Origin: Sinomonas albida | GTDB taxonomy: Bacteria; Actinomycetota; Actinomycetes; Actinomycetales; Micrococcaceae | Assembly: GCF_004919045.1 (NCBI RefSeq) | Contig: NZ_SWDW01000015.1 | Location: forward strand, 1 to 64,000 | Direction of reading: 5' to 3' | DNA: 64,000 nt | Shown: positions 43,588-55,505 of the stretch, piece after piece | Position numbering within the stretch: position 1 is the first letter of the stretch | Layout of the letters: the number at the start of each line of letters is the position of its first letter | Translations under genes and position numbers: made by a program | The notes under the pieces: model-generated | What the model saw: only the letters and a program-made list of their open reading frames with translations | Told to the model about the DNA's origin: nothing | The model's database searches: none

Positions 43588-44724
43588 CTAGCGCCCCGCG
43601 TAGGGCGACACGACGACGTCCACCCGCTGGAACTCCTTGAGCTCGAGGTAGCCGCTCGTGGCCATCGACCGGCGGAGCATGCCCACGAGGTTGGACGTGC
43701 CGTCGGGGTGGTGCCCCGGGCCGAACAGGACCTCGCGCATCGGCCCGACCGTGCCGATGTTGACGCGCTCGCCGCGCGGCGTGTCCGGGTGGTGCGCCTC
43801 GGCGCCCCAGTGCCAGCCGTGGCCCGGGGCCTCCTCGGCGCGGGCGAGTGCCGAGCCGAGCATGACGGCGTCCGCACCCATCGCGATAGCCTTGACGATG
43901 TCGCCCGAGGTGCCCATCCCGCCGTCGGCAATCACGTGGACGTAGCGGCCGCCGGACTCGTCCATGTAGTCCCGCCGGGCCGCGGCGACGTCGCTGATCG
44001 CCGAGGCGAGCGGGGAGTGGATGCCGAGCGCGCGGCGCGTCGTCGTCGTCGCACCCCCGCCGAAGCCCACGAGCACGCCAGCCGCGCCCGTGCGCATGAG
44101 GTGCAGCGCCGGCGTGTAGCCCGCGGCGCCGCCGACGATCACCGGGACGTCCAGCTCGTAGATGAACTTCTTGAGATTGAGCGGTTCCTGCCCCTTCGAG
44201 ACGTGCTCGGCGGAGACCGTGGTGCCCCGGATGACGAAGAGGTCGACGCCGGCCGCCAGCACAGTCTTGTAGTGGCTCACGGTGCCGGAGGGCGTGAGCG
44301 CGCCGGCGACGGTCACGCCCGCGTCCCGGATTTCCGCAAGGCGCGACGTGATGAGTTCGGGGTTGACGGGAGCGGTGTAGAGCTCCTGCAGCCGCCGCGT
44401 GACCGACGGGCTCGACGGCTCCCCCTCAAGGGCAGCGATCTCGGCGAGCACCGGCTCGGGATCCTCGTAGCGCGTCCACAGGCCCTCGAGGTCGAGGACG
44501 CCGAGCCCGCCGAGACGGCCCAGCTCGACGGCCGTCGCGGGAGACATGACCGAGTCCATCGGCGCAGCGATGACCGGCATGTCGAAGCGGTACGCATCGA
44601 TCTGCCACGAGACCGAGACGTCCTCGGGATCCCGGGTGCGCCGGTTGGGGACAATCGCGATGTCGTCGAGGGAGTATGCGCGCCGACCGCGCTTGCCGCG
44701 GCCGATTTCGATCTCGTAGGTCAC
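43588..44724 (-). CDS. guaB3: GuaB3-family IMP dehydrogenase-related protein
   Basis: A 378-residue TIM-barrel protein without CBS domains. The phosphate loop region is GFGGGATTTTRRALG, followed by VIADGGMGTSGDIVKAIAMG and LGSALARAEEAPG. Where IMPDH has its catalytic Cys loop, this protein reads VIRGTTVSAEHVS, as in other actinobacterial GuaB3 proteins. Cyanobacterial GuaB3 has been reported to act as GMP reductase; that activity is plausible here. GTG 44724 follows TAAGGT (44737-44732) by seven bases, probably leaderless. guaB lies just upstream behind a terminator. Confidence 0.92.
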   Translation of the reverse strand: MTYEIEIGRGKRGRRAYSLDDIAIVPNRRTRDPEDVSVSWQIDAYRFDMPVIAAPMDSVMSPATAVELGRLGGLGVLDLEGLWTRYEDPEPVLAEIAALEGEPSSPSVTRRLQELYTAPVNPELITSRLAEIRDAGVTVAGALTPSGTVSHYKTVLAAGVDLFVIRGTTVSAEHVSKGQEPLNLKKFIYELDVPVIVGGAAGYTPALHLMRTGAAGVLVGFGGGATTTTRRALGIHSPLASAISDVAAARRDYMDESGGRYVHVIADGGMGTSGDIVKAIAMGADAVMLGSALARAEEAPGHGWHWGAEAHHPDTPRGERVNIGTVGPMREVLFGPGHHPDGTSNLVGMLRRSMATSGYLELKEFQRVDVVVSPYAGR

Positions 44725-44753
44725 GGCCCCTACCTTACCCGCCGGGACGTCGA

Positions 44754-44785
44754 AGGCCCCCGCACCCCAGAGGGTGCGAGGGCCT
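44754..44785 (-). terminator. guaB terminator hairpin
   Basis: Arms AGGCCC and CGCACCC pair with GGGTGCG and GGGCCT around a four-base loop, with one mismatch. It lies 13 bp after the guaB stop and upstream of guaB3. Confidence 0.7.
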
Positions 44786-44798
44786 CGTGACGCTGGGC

Positions 44799-46496
<1,698 letters not shown>

Positions 46497-48587
46497 TCAC
46501 GCCCACCCGGTAGCGGCGAGGAGCCGCTGGCCGAGCTGCGCCGACATCGAGGCAGCGTACGTGCGCGTGAGGTGGTTGTCGTCCATGTAGACGTACATGT
46601 TGCCGATGACGCCGGTACACGCTCCGTTCGGACACACGAGGTCGGTCATGTCGATCGCCGCGAAGCCTGACGTGTGCTGCGCCGCGAACGTCGCGAGCGG
46701 CGACTGGGCCGCCTGCACGCTCGAGAGGGACGGATTGCATGCGGCGCTCGTTGCGCCGTTCCGGACCACGCAGTCCGCCATGTCGAAGGTGTACCGCGGG
46801 TTGTCGCGGATCGCGATCACCTCGGTGCCCTTGGCCGTGAGGGCGGCCACCGTCTGGTCCAGGCCCGGCGTGAGGGTCTCCTCCGACGACGACGGCGCCG
46901 CGACAGTGCCGACCGTGAACACCGCGCCGGGCGGGTTGGCGGCGAGGTACGCGGCCACGTTCGCGTTGAACTGGTTGCAGGCCGCGTTCGGCGTGGTCAC
47001 GCTCGGCGAGTAGACGCATCCGCCCAAGAGCAGCGTCACAACGCGCCAGCCGTGCTGCTCGGCGACCGGCTCGAGCGCCGCGGTCCACTGCTCGGCGTGC
47101 GAGTCCCCCACCACCACGATCGTCTTGGACGCGCTCGATCCCGCCTTGTTCATGAGGCAGTTGCCCTGGAGGCTCGAGGGGACCTTGAGGTCCGCGGAGC
47201 ACTTCGACGGGAGGCCGAACCAGTCGTTCGGCAGGTTCTGGGCGAGCGGGAGCAGCTGCGCGGACGGCGACGCCTGATTCGTGTAGCCCGGGACAAGCGA
47301 GGCGGCCCCCGGATTGTTCACCACGGCCTTCGCCTCGGCGACGGTCGTCTTGGTCTGGATCGTCGTCATGACGGACCCGATCGGCACGACTGCCACGAGC
47401 GCGCACGCGACCACGGCGATCACGCCGTTCGGAAGCCGCTGCTCCGGCCACTCCCACGCACGCCACGGCAGGTCGACGAACGTGATGGTGGCCCACGCGA
47501 GCACGAGCGAGAGCACGATGGCGCACGTCCCGAGGAGCCACCCCGCGCTGTCCTTGTCCCGCCACGTGAGCGCGATGACGAGCACCGGCCAGTGCCAGAG
47601 GTAGAGGCCGTAGGAGATGTCGCCGAGCTTCCGGAGGGGCCGCGAGGCGAGGAGGCGGTGGACGCCGAGCCGCCCGCCGTGCTGGGCCGCGAGGATGACG
47701 GCGGCGCCGGACAGCGTGGGCCACAGTGCGATCGCGCCTGGGAACGCGGTCTCGACGTCCATCACGATCCCGCACACGACGATCGAGGCGACGCCCGCCC
47801 AGCCGATAAGCACCGCGATCCACGGGCGGATCCGCACCCGGTCGATCACGAGGGCCACGAGGCTTCCCAGTGCGAACTCCCACACGCGGGCGGGAAGGGA
47901 GAAGTATGCCTGCACCTGGTTCACGAGGGTGTCGATGACGGAGTAGACGAACGACGCCGCGAACACCGCCCCGATCACGATGGCGAGCAACCGCTCGTAG
48001 CGGAGCGCGAATCGCCGCGCGATCGCGCCGAGCGCCACGAAGAGGAGCGGGAACAGGATGAAGATCTGGCCCTGGATCGAGAGCGACCAGAAGTGCTGGA
48101 ACGGGCTCGCGAGCGCATGGTCCTGCGCGTAGTAGTTCACGGCGTCGCTCTGCAGGAGCCAGTTCTCGGCGTAGACGAGCGAGGCGAGGCCCTGCTGGAG
48201 GACGGCGCTCCAGCGGGTCGCGGGCAGGAACAGGACGGTCGCGCCGATGGTGCCCGCGATCGTGACCACGGCGGCGGGCATGAGCCGCCGGAACACGTGC
48301 AGCCAGTGCTTGACGAGGCGGGTCCGCTCGCCGCGGCGGTGACGGGCCACGAACTGGCCCGTCATGAGGAACGCCGAGATCATGAGGAAGACGTCCACGC
48401 CGCCCGAGACGCGCCCGAGCCACACGTGATAGAGGACCACGAGAAGCACGGCCACGGCGCGGAGGCCCTGGATCTCCGGACGGAACTTCCGCGCTGCCGC
48501 CCCGGGAGGCTCGGCGTCGCGCGCGGGGCGCCCGGCCGCCGTCGTCCTCTGCGTCAGCACTGGCAAGTCGGTCGCCTCGGTCGTCAC
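46497..48587 (-). CDS. OafA/OatA-type acyltransferase with SGNH domain
   Basis: A 696-residue protein. Residues 35-385 form an acyltransferase-3 membrane domain (about ten helices; FRPEIQGLRAVAVLLVVLYH, FWSLSIQGQIFILFPL). The C-terminal SGNH domain has VVVGDSHAEQW and the closing DDNHLT dyad. Such proteins O-acetylate cell-wall or surface glycans. The usual SVEEQFY motif is SIQGQIF here. GTG 48587 (GGAGGGG seven bases upstream) is preferred to GTG 48593. The target polymer is unknown. Confidence 0.88.
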   Translation of the reverse strand: MTTEATDLPVLTQRTTAAGRPARDAEPPGAAARKFRPEIQGLRAVAVLLVVLYHVWLGRVSGGVDVFLMISAFLMTGQFVARHRRGERTRLVKHWLHVFRRLMPAAVVTIAGTIGATVLFLPATRWSAVLQQGLASLVYAENWLLQSDAVNYYAQDHALASPFQHFWSLSIQGQIFILFPLLFVALGAIARRFALRYERLLAIVIGAVFAASFVYSVIDTLVNQVQAYFSLPARVWEFALGSLVALVIDRVRIRPWIAVLIGWAGVASIVVCGIVMDVETAFPGAIALWPTLSGAAVILAAQHGGRLGVHRLLASRPLRKLGDISYGLYLWHWPVLVIALTWRDKDSAGWLLGTCAIVLSLVLAWATITFVDLPWRAWEWPEQRLPNGVIAVVACALVAVVPIGSVMTTIQTKTTVAEAKAVVNNPGAASLVPGYTNQASPSAQLLPLAQNLPNDWFGLPSKCSADLKVPSSLQGNCLMNKAGSSASKTIVVVGDSHAEQWTAALEPVAEQHGWRVVTLLLGGCVYSPSVTTPNAACNQFNANVAAYLAANPPGAVFTVGTVAAPSSSEETLTPGLDQTVAALTAKGTEVIAIRDNPRYTFDMADCVVRNGATSAACNPSLSSVQAAQSPLATFAAQHTSGFAAIDMTDLVCPNGACTGVIGNMYVYMDDNHLTRTYAASMSAQLGQRLLAATGWA

Positions 48588-48736
48588 GCGCACACCCCTC
48601 CGGTTTCGTTCTGCCCCACCATTCCGCCGTGCGATCCTGTGGAGATCTTGTGAGAGCCATAGCTTCTGCGTGTGAGCGCTGCGCGGTGCGCGGACGACGG
48701 CGCGTGGGCCCCCGAGGACGCCCCCGGGGACGCGAC

Positions 48737-48769
48737 GAGGGCCGCCCCAGCAAAGCTGGGACGGCCCTC
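48737..48769 (-). terminator. groEL terminator hairpin
   Basis: GAGGGCCG and CCCAGC pair with GCTGGG and CGGCCCTC around AAA, with one mismatch; 30 bp past the groEL stop, no T-run. Confidence 0.65.
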
Positions 48770-48798
48770 GTGTGGAGCGCTGCTAGCGGCCCTGCAGC

Positions 48799-50421
<1,623 letters not shown>

Positions 50422-50428
50422 TCAAAGG

Positions 50429-50460
50429 CAGCACCCCGGCCGCTGCGGGCCGGGGTGCTG
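50429..50460 (-). other. Stem-loop between groES and groEL
   Basis: A 13-bp perfect GC stem (CAGCACCCCGGCC and complement), extendable to 15 bp, with a six-base loop, in the 81-bp gap. On the minus strand it is followed by TTTGAG. It may attenuate, or stabilise or process, the groESL mRNA. Confidence 0.65.
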
Positions 50461-50487
50461 CCGCACTCGAGTCCTGCTCGGCGCTGA

Positions 50488-50784
50488 CTACTTGACGACG
50501 ATCGCGAGGACGTCGCGGGCGGAGAGCACGAGGTACTCGGTGCCGCCCGTCTTGACCTCGGTGCCGCCGTACTTCGAGTAGAGGACAACGTCGCCCACGG
50601 CAACGTCCACGGGGACGCGGTTGCCGTTGTCGTCAACGCGGCCGGGGCCGACAGCGACGACTTCGCCCTCCTGGGGCTTCTCCTTGGCGGTGTCCGGGAT
50701 CACGAGGCCCGAAGCAGTGGTCTGCTCCGCCTCGAGCGGCTTGACGACAATACGGTCCTCGAGGGGCTTGATGGAGACCGACAC
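50488..50784 (-). CDS. groES: Co-chaperonin GroES
   Basis: A 98-residue Gro[22 protein letters not shown], the mobile loop [19 protein letters not shown] and [13 protein letters not shown] are typical. GTG 50784 has AAAAGGAGAG six bases upstream. First gene of groES-groEL, driven by a promoter between two CIRCE operators. Confidence 0.96.
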   Translation of the reverse strand: MSVSIKPLEDRIVVKPLEAEQTTASGLVIPDTAKEKPQEGEVVAVGPGRVDDNGNRVPVDVAVGDVVLYSKYGGTEVKTGGTEYLVLSARDVLAIVVK

Positions 50785-50870
50785 GGATCTCTCCTTTTCA
50801 TGAACGGATCACGGAAAACGGAACCGGGCATGCAACCGTCGTCGCGGGTGCCGGGAGCGTGCCTGGACAA

Positions 50871-50897
50871 TTAGCACTCCAACCTGCCGAGTGCTAT
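50871..50897. promoter_or_regulatory. CIRCE element (HrcA operator) 1
   Basis: TTAGCACTC, nine bases, GAGTGCTAT: one mismatch from the CIRCE consensus. It lies downstream of the groES -10 box, where bound HrcA blocks transcription. Confidence 0.9.
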
Positions 50898-50902
50898 CCC
50901 CG

Positions 50903-50931
50903 ACTCTATTGAGCGGCTGGCACTCGGTCAA
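50903..50931 (-). promoter_or_regulatory. groESL sigma-70-type promoter
   Basis: Minus strand TTGACC (50931-50926), a 17-bp spacer, TAGAGT (50908-50903). The -35 box lies in the spacer of CIRCE 2 and the start of transcription near CIRCE 1. Confidence 0.75.
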
Positions 50932-50943
50932 GGCGAGTGCCAG
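50917..50943. promoter_or_regulatory. CIRCE element (HrcA operator) 2
   Basis: Perfect 9-bp arms CTGGCACTC and GAGTGCCAG with a nine-base spacer. It differs from the consensus at the outer bases but keeps the GCACTC-N9-GAGTGC core. It overlaps the -35 box of groESL. Confidence 0.85.
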
Positions 50944-50971
50944 TGAGCGCGCGCTTCGGGTGCGCAGCGGG

Positions 50972-51334
50972 CTACTCCCCGGCGAGCTCGTCGAAGCTCA
51001 GGTCGTCGCCGTCGTCGCCCGAACGGCCGCGGTTGAGGTACATCACGACGAGCGGGCCCACGAGGAACACGCCGCCCACCACGAGGCCCACGATGGAAGC
51101 GATCTTGGCCCCGAGGTACTGGTCGCGGAGGGCGGCGGCCTCCGGGGTCGAATCGTCGATGCTCTTGCCGCCCACCGAGTAGACGGCGGCCGTGAACGCG
51201 TCGAGGCCCAGCACGACGGCGAGGAGAACCGCGGAGACGACCGCGAGCACAATGCCCACGATCAACACCGTCCGGATGGTGCGGGAGGAACCCCCGTTGT
51301 GGGCGGTCGGCGAGGCTGCAGGCGTCGTCTCCAT
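50972..51334 (-). CDS. Small two-helix membrane protein of unknown function
   Basis: A 120-residue protein with two hydrophobic helices (TVLIVGIVLAVVSAVLLAVV and ASIVGLVVGGVFLVGPLVVM) and an acidic tail (DDGDDLSFDELAGE). No family recognised. TAAGGT (51346-51341) lies six bases before ATG 51334, a leaderless arrangement. Placed upstream of groES in the same direction but with an independent promoter between. Confidence 0.75.
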   Translation of the reverse strand: METTPAASPTAHNGGSSRTIRTVLIVGIVLAVVSAVLLAVVLGLDAFTAAVYSVGGKSIDDSTPEAAALRDQYLGAKIASIVGLVVGGVFLVGPLVVMYLNRGRSGDDGDDLSFDELAGE

Positions 51335-51403
51335 GCCTCCACCTTAGCCGGATCCGGGAGGCCCCGGCGGGGACGGCGACCGCGTGTGAACTAGGCTTGA
51401 ACC

Positions 51404-52639
51404 ATGGCCCCAGACCACCCAGCCCCCGAGCAGCTCGCCCCGCTGCTCACCACGGAGGGGTGGGCCTTGCTCAACTCGCTCGGCCCGTACCGCGAGGAAG
51501 ACGCCTTGGCCATCTCGGCCCGGCTGCGCAAAGCGGGCCATGCCCCGGAGCTCGTCTCCGCCGTCCTGAGCCAGGCCAGGCTGCGGCTCAAGGCCGAAAC
51601 GAAATTCGGCGAGTTCTCCCGGCACATGCTCTTCACCCGCCCCGGCCTCGAGCAGGCCACGCGGCTCAGCATCGCGGCGCGGCACGCACGGCGCTTCGTG
51701 GACGCCGGAGTGCAGAGCGTGGCCGATCTGGGCTGCGGACTCGGATCCGACGCGATGGCCATGGCCTCCCTCGATCTGGACGTCACCGCCGTGGAGCTCG
51801 ACGAGACGACCGCCGCGTGCGCCACGGTGAACCTCATGCCGTTCCCGAGCGTGCGCGTGGTCCACGCCGACGCGCAGACAGTCCCGCTCGAGGGAATCGA
51901 CGGCGTCTGGCTGGACCCCGCGCGCCGAACGACGACGACGTCCGGCACCACACGCCTGTGGGACCCCGAGGACTTCTCGCCGCCGCTCAGCTTCGCCTCC
52001 GACCTCGCGGACCGCGGCCTGCCCGTGGGCGTCAAGCTCGGACCAGGCCTCCCCCACGACTCCGTCCCCACGGCATGCGAGGCGCAGTGGGTCTCGGTCG
52101 ACGGCGACGTCGCCGAGGTCTCGCTCTACTTCAACGCGCTCAAGCGGCCGAGCGTCCGCCGAGCCGCGCTCGTCATCGCGGACGATTCCGCGTCCGAGCT
52201 CGTGGCCGAGACCGACTTCGGCGGCGGGACCGTTGCCGATGTGGGCCCCCTCGAGGGCTTCCTGTACGAGCCGGACGGAGCCGTGATCCGCGCGGGCCTC
52301 GTCGCCGAGCTCGCCGATCGCCTCGGCGGCCACCTCGTGGACCCGCATATCGCGTACATCTGCGCCCCGAATCTGGTCCAGACGCCGTTCGCGCGGGCCT
52401 TTCGCGTGCTCGAGGTGCGGCACTACAACGTCCGCGCCCTGCGCCAATGGGTTCGGGACGAGGGCATCAGCACGCTCGACATCAAGAAGCGCGGCATGGC
52501 GGTCACGCCGGACGAGCTCCGCAAGCTGCTCCTCGCAGGCCAGGGCAAGACGCCCAAGAAGGCGCCGCACAAACGCGCCACGCTCGTGCTCACGCGCATC
52601 GGCGAGGACCGCGTGGCGGCCATCGTCGAGCCGGCTTAG
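51404..52639 (+). CDS. SAM-dependent methyltransferase with THUMP-like domain
   Basis: A 411-residue class I methyltransferase. SAM motif I is VADLGCGLGSDAMAM, motif II VTAVELDET, and the catalytic-type loop is VWLDPARR. The C-terminal region (about 320-410, LDIKKRGMAVTPDELRKLLL) is the THUMP-like domain of an actinobacterial RNA-methyltransferase-like family. Nucleic-acid substrate is inferred. TAGGCT (51392-51397) is six bases before ATG 51404, so the message is leaderless. Divergent from the two-helix membrane gene. Confidence 0.87.
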   Translation: MAPDHPAPEQLAPLLTTEGWALLNSLGPYREEDALAISARLRKAGHAPELVSAVLSQARLRLKAETKFGEFSRHMLFTRPGLEQATRLSIAARHARRFVDAGVQSVADLGCGLGSDAMAMASLDLDVTAVELDETTAACATVNLMPFPSVRVVHADAQTVPLEGIDGVWLDPARRTTTTSGTTRLWDPEDFSPPLSFASDLADRGLPVGVKLGPGLPHDSVPTACEAQWVSVDGDVAEVSLYFNALKRPSVRRAALVIADDSASELVAETDFGGGTVADVGPLEGFLYEPDGAVIRAGLVAELADRLGGHLVDPHIAYICAPNLVQTPFARAFRVLEVRHYNVRALRQWVRDEGISTLDIKKRGMAVTPDELRKLLLAGQGKTPKKAPHKRATLVLTRIGEDRVAAIVEPA

Positions 52640-52901
52640 GCGTCATTGCGCCTGTAAGGATCCAGTCGCGGAGGGCTCAGGACGCGCAGGACTCACGAAG
52701 AACAACGACGTCTGGAACATCGAAGCCGTCGACGACGACGGTCGCTCCCCCACCGCTGACACGCCGCGCCTAGTTATGCTTTGTTACGGAACCGGCCATC
52801 CATAACAGACCATAACGGGAGGCGCCCGCCCTGAGATCGACGCCCAGTGACTGAGCGTCGTCGTGCGTACCCAAGGCGGGCTGACCGCCGTCGTGCGTTT
52901 T

Positions 52902-53720
52902 TTACTGGGCTCGCATGAACTCCTCGGCGGCGCGCACCTGCTCGTCGCTCGGGCGCAGGCCCGTGTACAGGACGAACTGTTCAAGCGCCTGAATGGTCGC
53001 CACCTCGGCGCCGCTGATCACCGTCTTGCCCGCCGCGCTCCCCGCGCGGACGAGCGGCGTCTCTGCGGGGAGGGCGACGACGTCGAACACGACCCGCGCA
53101 GCCTCGACGGTCGCCTCGGGGAAGGACAGCGCGTCCGCCTCGGGGCCGCCCGCCATGCCGATCGGGGTGACGTTGACGATGACGTCCCCCGTCGAGTCGC
53201 CGAGCTCGCCCTGCCAGCCGAAGCCGTACAGATCCGCGAGCGCGCGGCCCGCCGCCTCGTTGCGCGCGACGATCGTGACGTCGCGGAAGCCTGCGTCTCG
53301 GAAGGCGGCAGCCGTCGCCTTGGCCATGCCGCCCGAGCCGCGCAGCAGAACGGACAGCGTCGGGTCGAGGCTGTTGCGTTCGATGAGCTGGGCGATCGCC
53401 GTGTAATCCGTGTTGTAGGCGGTGAGGACTCCGGCGTCGTTCACGATCGTGTTGACTGAGTCGATCGCCGCCGCGGACGCGTCCATGGTGTCCACGAGCG
53501 CGATGACGTCCTCCTTGTACGGCATCGAGACGGCGCAGCCCCGGATGCCGAGCCCCCGGACACCGGCAATGGCCTGCTCGAGGTTCGTCGGCGCGAACGC
53601 CTTGTAGATCCAATTGAGGCCCAGAGCCTCGTAGAGGAAGTTGTGGAATCGCGTCCCGTTGTTGCTCGGCCGGGCGGAGAGCGAGATGCACAGCGTCATG
53701 TCTTTGTTCAGGATCGGCAC
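52902..53720 (-). CDS. Shikimate dehydrogenase-like protein
   Basis: A 272-residue AroE/YdiB-family oxidoreductase (3-dehydroshikimate to shikimate in the aromatic pathway). The catalytic Lys is in AVSMPYKEDV and the partner Asp in AYNTDYTAIAQL. The N-terminal substrate loop is SLSARPSNNGTRFHNFLYEA instead of SLSPxxHN, and the nucleotide loop is RGSGGMAKA instead of GAGGxxxA. It may thus be a paralogue with a different substrate. TACCCT (53732-53727) six bases before GTG 53720 indicates a leaderless message. Confidence 0.85.
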   Translation of the reverse strand: MPILNKDMTLCISLSARPSNNGTRFHNFLYEALGLNWIYKAFAPTNLEQAIAGVRGLGIRGCAVSMPYKEDVIALVDTMDASAAAIDSVNTIVNDAGVLTAYNTDYTAIAQLIERNSLDPTLSVLLRGSGGMAKATAAAFRDAGFRDVTIVARNEAAGRALADLYGFGWQGELGDSTGDVIVNVTPIGMAGGPEADALSFPEATVEAARVVFDVVALPAETPLVRAGSAAGKTVISGAEVATIQALEQFVLYTGLRPSDEQVRAAEEFMRAQ

Positions 53721-53798
53721 GCCACAAGGGTACTGGTCGCGGCGGCGGGTACGGCGCGGGATCTGGCTCGCACCGGATCGGCGGTGTGCAATGGACCC

Positions 53799-55436
53799 AT
53801 GCCGGGCACCGCACCGAACCAACCGCCGCCCCGCGTGGGCGTCGATGAATTCTCGACCAACGCCGCGCTCGTGGACGGCGTGCGCCGGTACGGGGCAGGG
53901 TGGGCCGCGGGCGCGCTCGCGACCGCAGGGCGGCTCGTCGGCTCGGCCGAGTTCCAGGAGAACGCGCGCCTCGCGAATCTCCATCCGCCCGTGCTGCACG
54001 CCCTGGATCGCTACGGGGAGCGGCTCGACGAGGTCGAGTACCACCCCGCCTACCACCGCGTGCTCGGCGACGCCGTGGCGCACGGGGCGCACACCTCGGC
54101 GTGGGCGGATCCGAGGGCCGGCGCTCACGTGGCCCGGGCCGCCGCCTTCATGCTTTTCGCCCAGGTCGAGCCGGGCCACGCGTGCCCGGTGTCGATGACC
54201 CATGCGGCGGTGCCGGCCCTCGCGTCGGAACCCGGCCTCGCCGACGTCTGGCTGCCGCGCCTGTACGGTACGGGCTACGAACCGCGGCTCATTCCGGCCG
54301 CCCAGAAGCCCGGCGCGCTCGTAGGGATGGCGATGACCGAGCGCCAGGGCGGCTCCGACGTTCGCGCCAACACGACCACCGCGGTCGACGCCGGCGGTGG
54401 GACCGCCCTCATCACCGGCCACAAGTGGTTCTGCTCCGCGCCCATGAGCGATGCGTTCCTCGTCCTCGCGCAGGAGCCCGCGGGGCTCTCCTGCTTCCTC
54501 GTTCCGCGCGTCCTCGACGACGGCTCGCGCAACCCGTTCCGGCTCGTGCGGCTCAAGTCGAAGCTCGGCAACCGGGCGAACGCGTCCGCCGAGGTCGAGT
54601 TCGAGGACACGGTCGGCTGGCGGGTCGGCGAGCCCGGGCGCGGCGTGCGCGCGATCATCGGCATGGTGCACGAGACCCGGCTCGACTGCGTGCTCGGCAC
54701 CGCCGCGGGCATGCGGCAGGCCGTGGCCGAGGCGGTGTGGCACGCGCGGCACCGGCGGGCCTTCGGACGGTTCCTCATCGACCAGCCGGCTATGGCGGCC
54801 GTCCTGGCTGATCTTGCGCTCGAGTCGGAGGCGGCGACCGCGCTCGGCCTCCGGCTCGCAGCGGCCGACGACGCCGCCCGCGGCCAGGCGGGCGACGGCG
54901 ACCGCGAACGCGCGTTCGCGCGGATCGCGACCGCAGTCGCCAAGTACTGGGTCTGCAAGCGCGGCCCCGCGCACGCGGCCGAGGCCCTCGAATGCCTGGG
55001 CGGAAACGGATACACGGAGGACTTCCCGCTCGCGATGCGGTACCGCGAGCAGCCGGTCATGGCCATTTGGGAGGGATCCGGCAACGTCGTGGCGCTTGAC
55101 GTCCTGCGGGCGATCGCACGCGAGCCCACTTCGGCCGAGGCCCTCGCGGACGAGCTCGAGCAGCAGCGCGGCGTGGACCCCGTGCTCGACGCGCAGCTCG
55201 GGCGCGCTCTCTCGCTCCTTGCCGACGCCACCCGCGAGCCCGAGGAGGCTCAGGCGTGGGCCCGTCGTCTCGCCGAGGAGCTCGCACTGGCCCTTCAGGG
55301 TGCCCTCCTCGTGGGGCACGCGCCGTCGTCCGTTGCAGAGGGCTTCCTCGCCGCTCGCCTCGGCGAAAAGCGGACGCTCGGCTACGGGTGCCTCCCGGAC
55401 ACGGCGCGGACGGCAGAGATCCTGGCCCGCGTGTAG
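53799..55436 (+). CDS. AidB-type acyl-CoA dehydrogenase
   Basis: A 545-residue acyl-CoA dehydrogenase family protein, longer than typical ACADs and close to AidB of the DNA-alkylation response. FAD/substrate motifs are MAMTERQGGSDVRANTT and GHKWFCSAPMSDAFLVLAQ. The catalytic-region AVAKYWVCKRG, ALECLGGNGYTEDFPLAM and AIWEGSGNVVALDVLRA follow. AidB proteins bind DNA and limit alkylation damage, but enzyme activity is unproven. ATG 53799; divergent from the shikimate dehydrogenase-like gene. Confidence 0.87.
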   Translation: MPGTAPNQPPPRVGVDEFSTNAALVDGVRRYGAGWAAGALATAGRLVGSAEFQENARLANLHPPVLHALDRYGERLDEVEYHPAYHRVLGDAVAHGAHTSAWADPRAGAHVARAAAFMLFAQVEPGHACPVSMTHAAVPALASEPGLADVWLPRLYGTGYEPRLIPAAQKPGALVGMAMTERQGGSDVRANTTTAVDAGGGTALITGHKWFCSAPMSDAFLVLAQEPAGLSCFLVPRVLDDGSRNPFRLVRLKSKLGNRANASAEVEFEDTVGWRVGEPGRGVRAIIGMVHETRLDCVLGTAAGMRQAVAEAVWHARHRRAFGRFLIDQPAMAAVLADLALESEAATALGLRLAAADDAARGQAGDGDRERAFARIATAVAKYWVCKRGPAHAAEALECLGGNGYTEDFPLAMRYREQPVMAIWEGSGNVVALDVLRAIAREPTSAEALADELEQQRGVDPVLDAQLGRALSLLADATREPEEAQAWARRLAEELALALQGALLVGHAPSSVAEGFLAARLGEKRTLGYGCLPDTARTAEILARV

Positions 55437-55505
55437 CGCGCCAGGATCCCTGCGTCTGCCCGGGCCGCCGCGGCTAGGCCCGGCGGGCTGGGGTGCCTCG
55501 TTCCG

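Noticed and set aside
52640-52901. Coding sequence between the methyltransferase and shikimate dehydrogenase-like genes
   Set aside because: Only short frames without start signals; a small hairpin (52839-52859) is present but weak.
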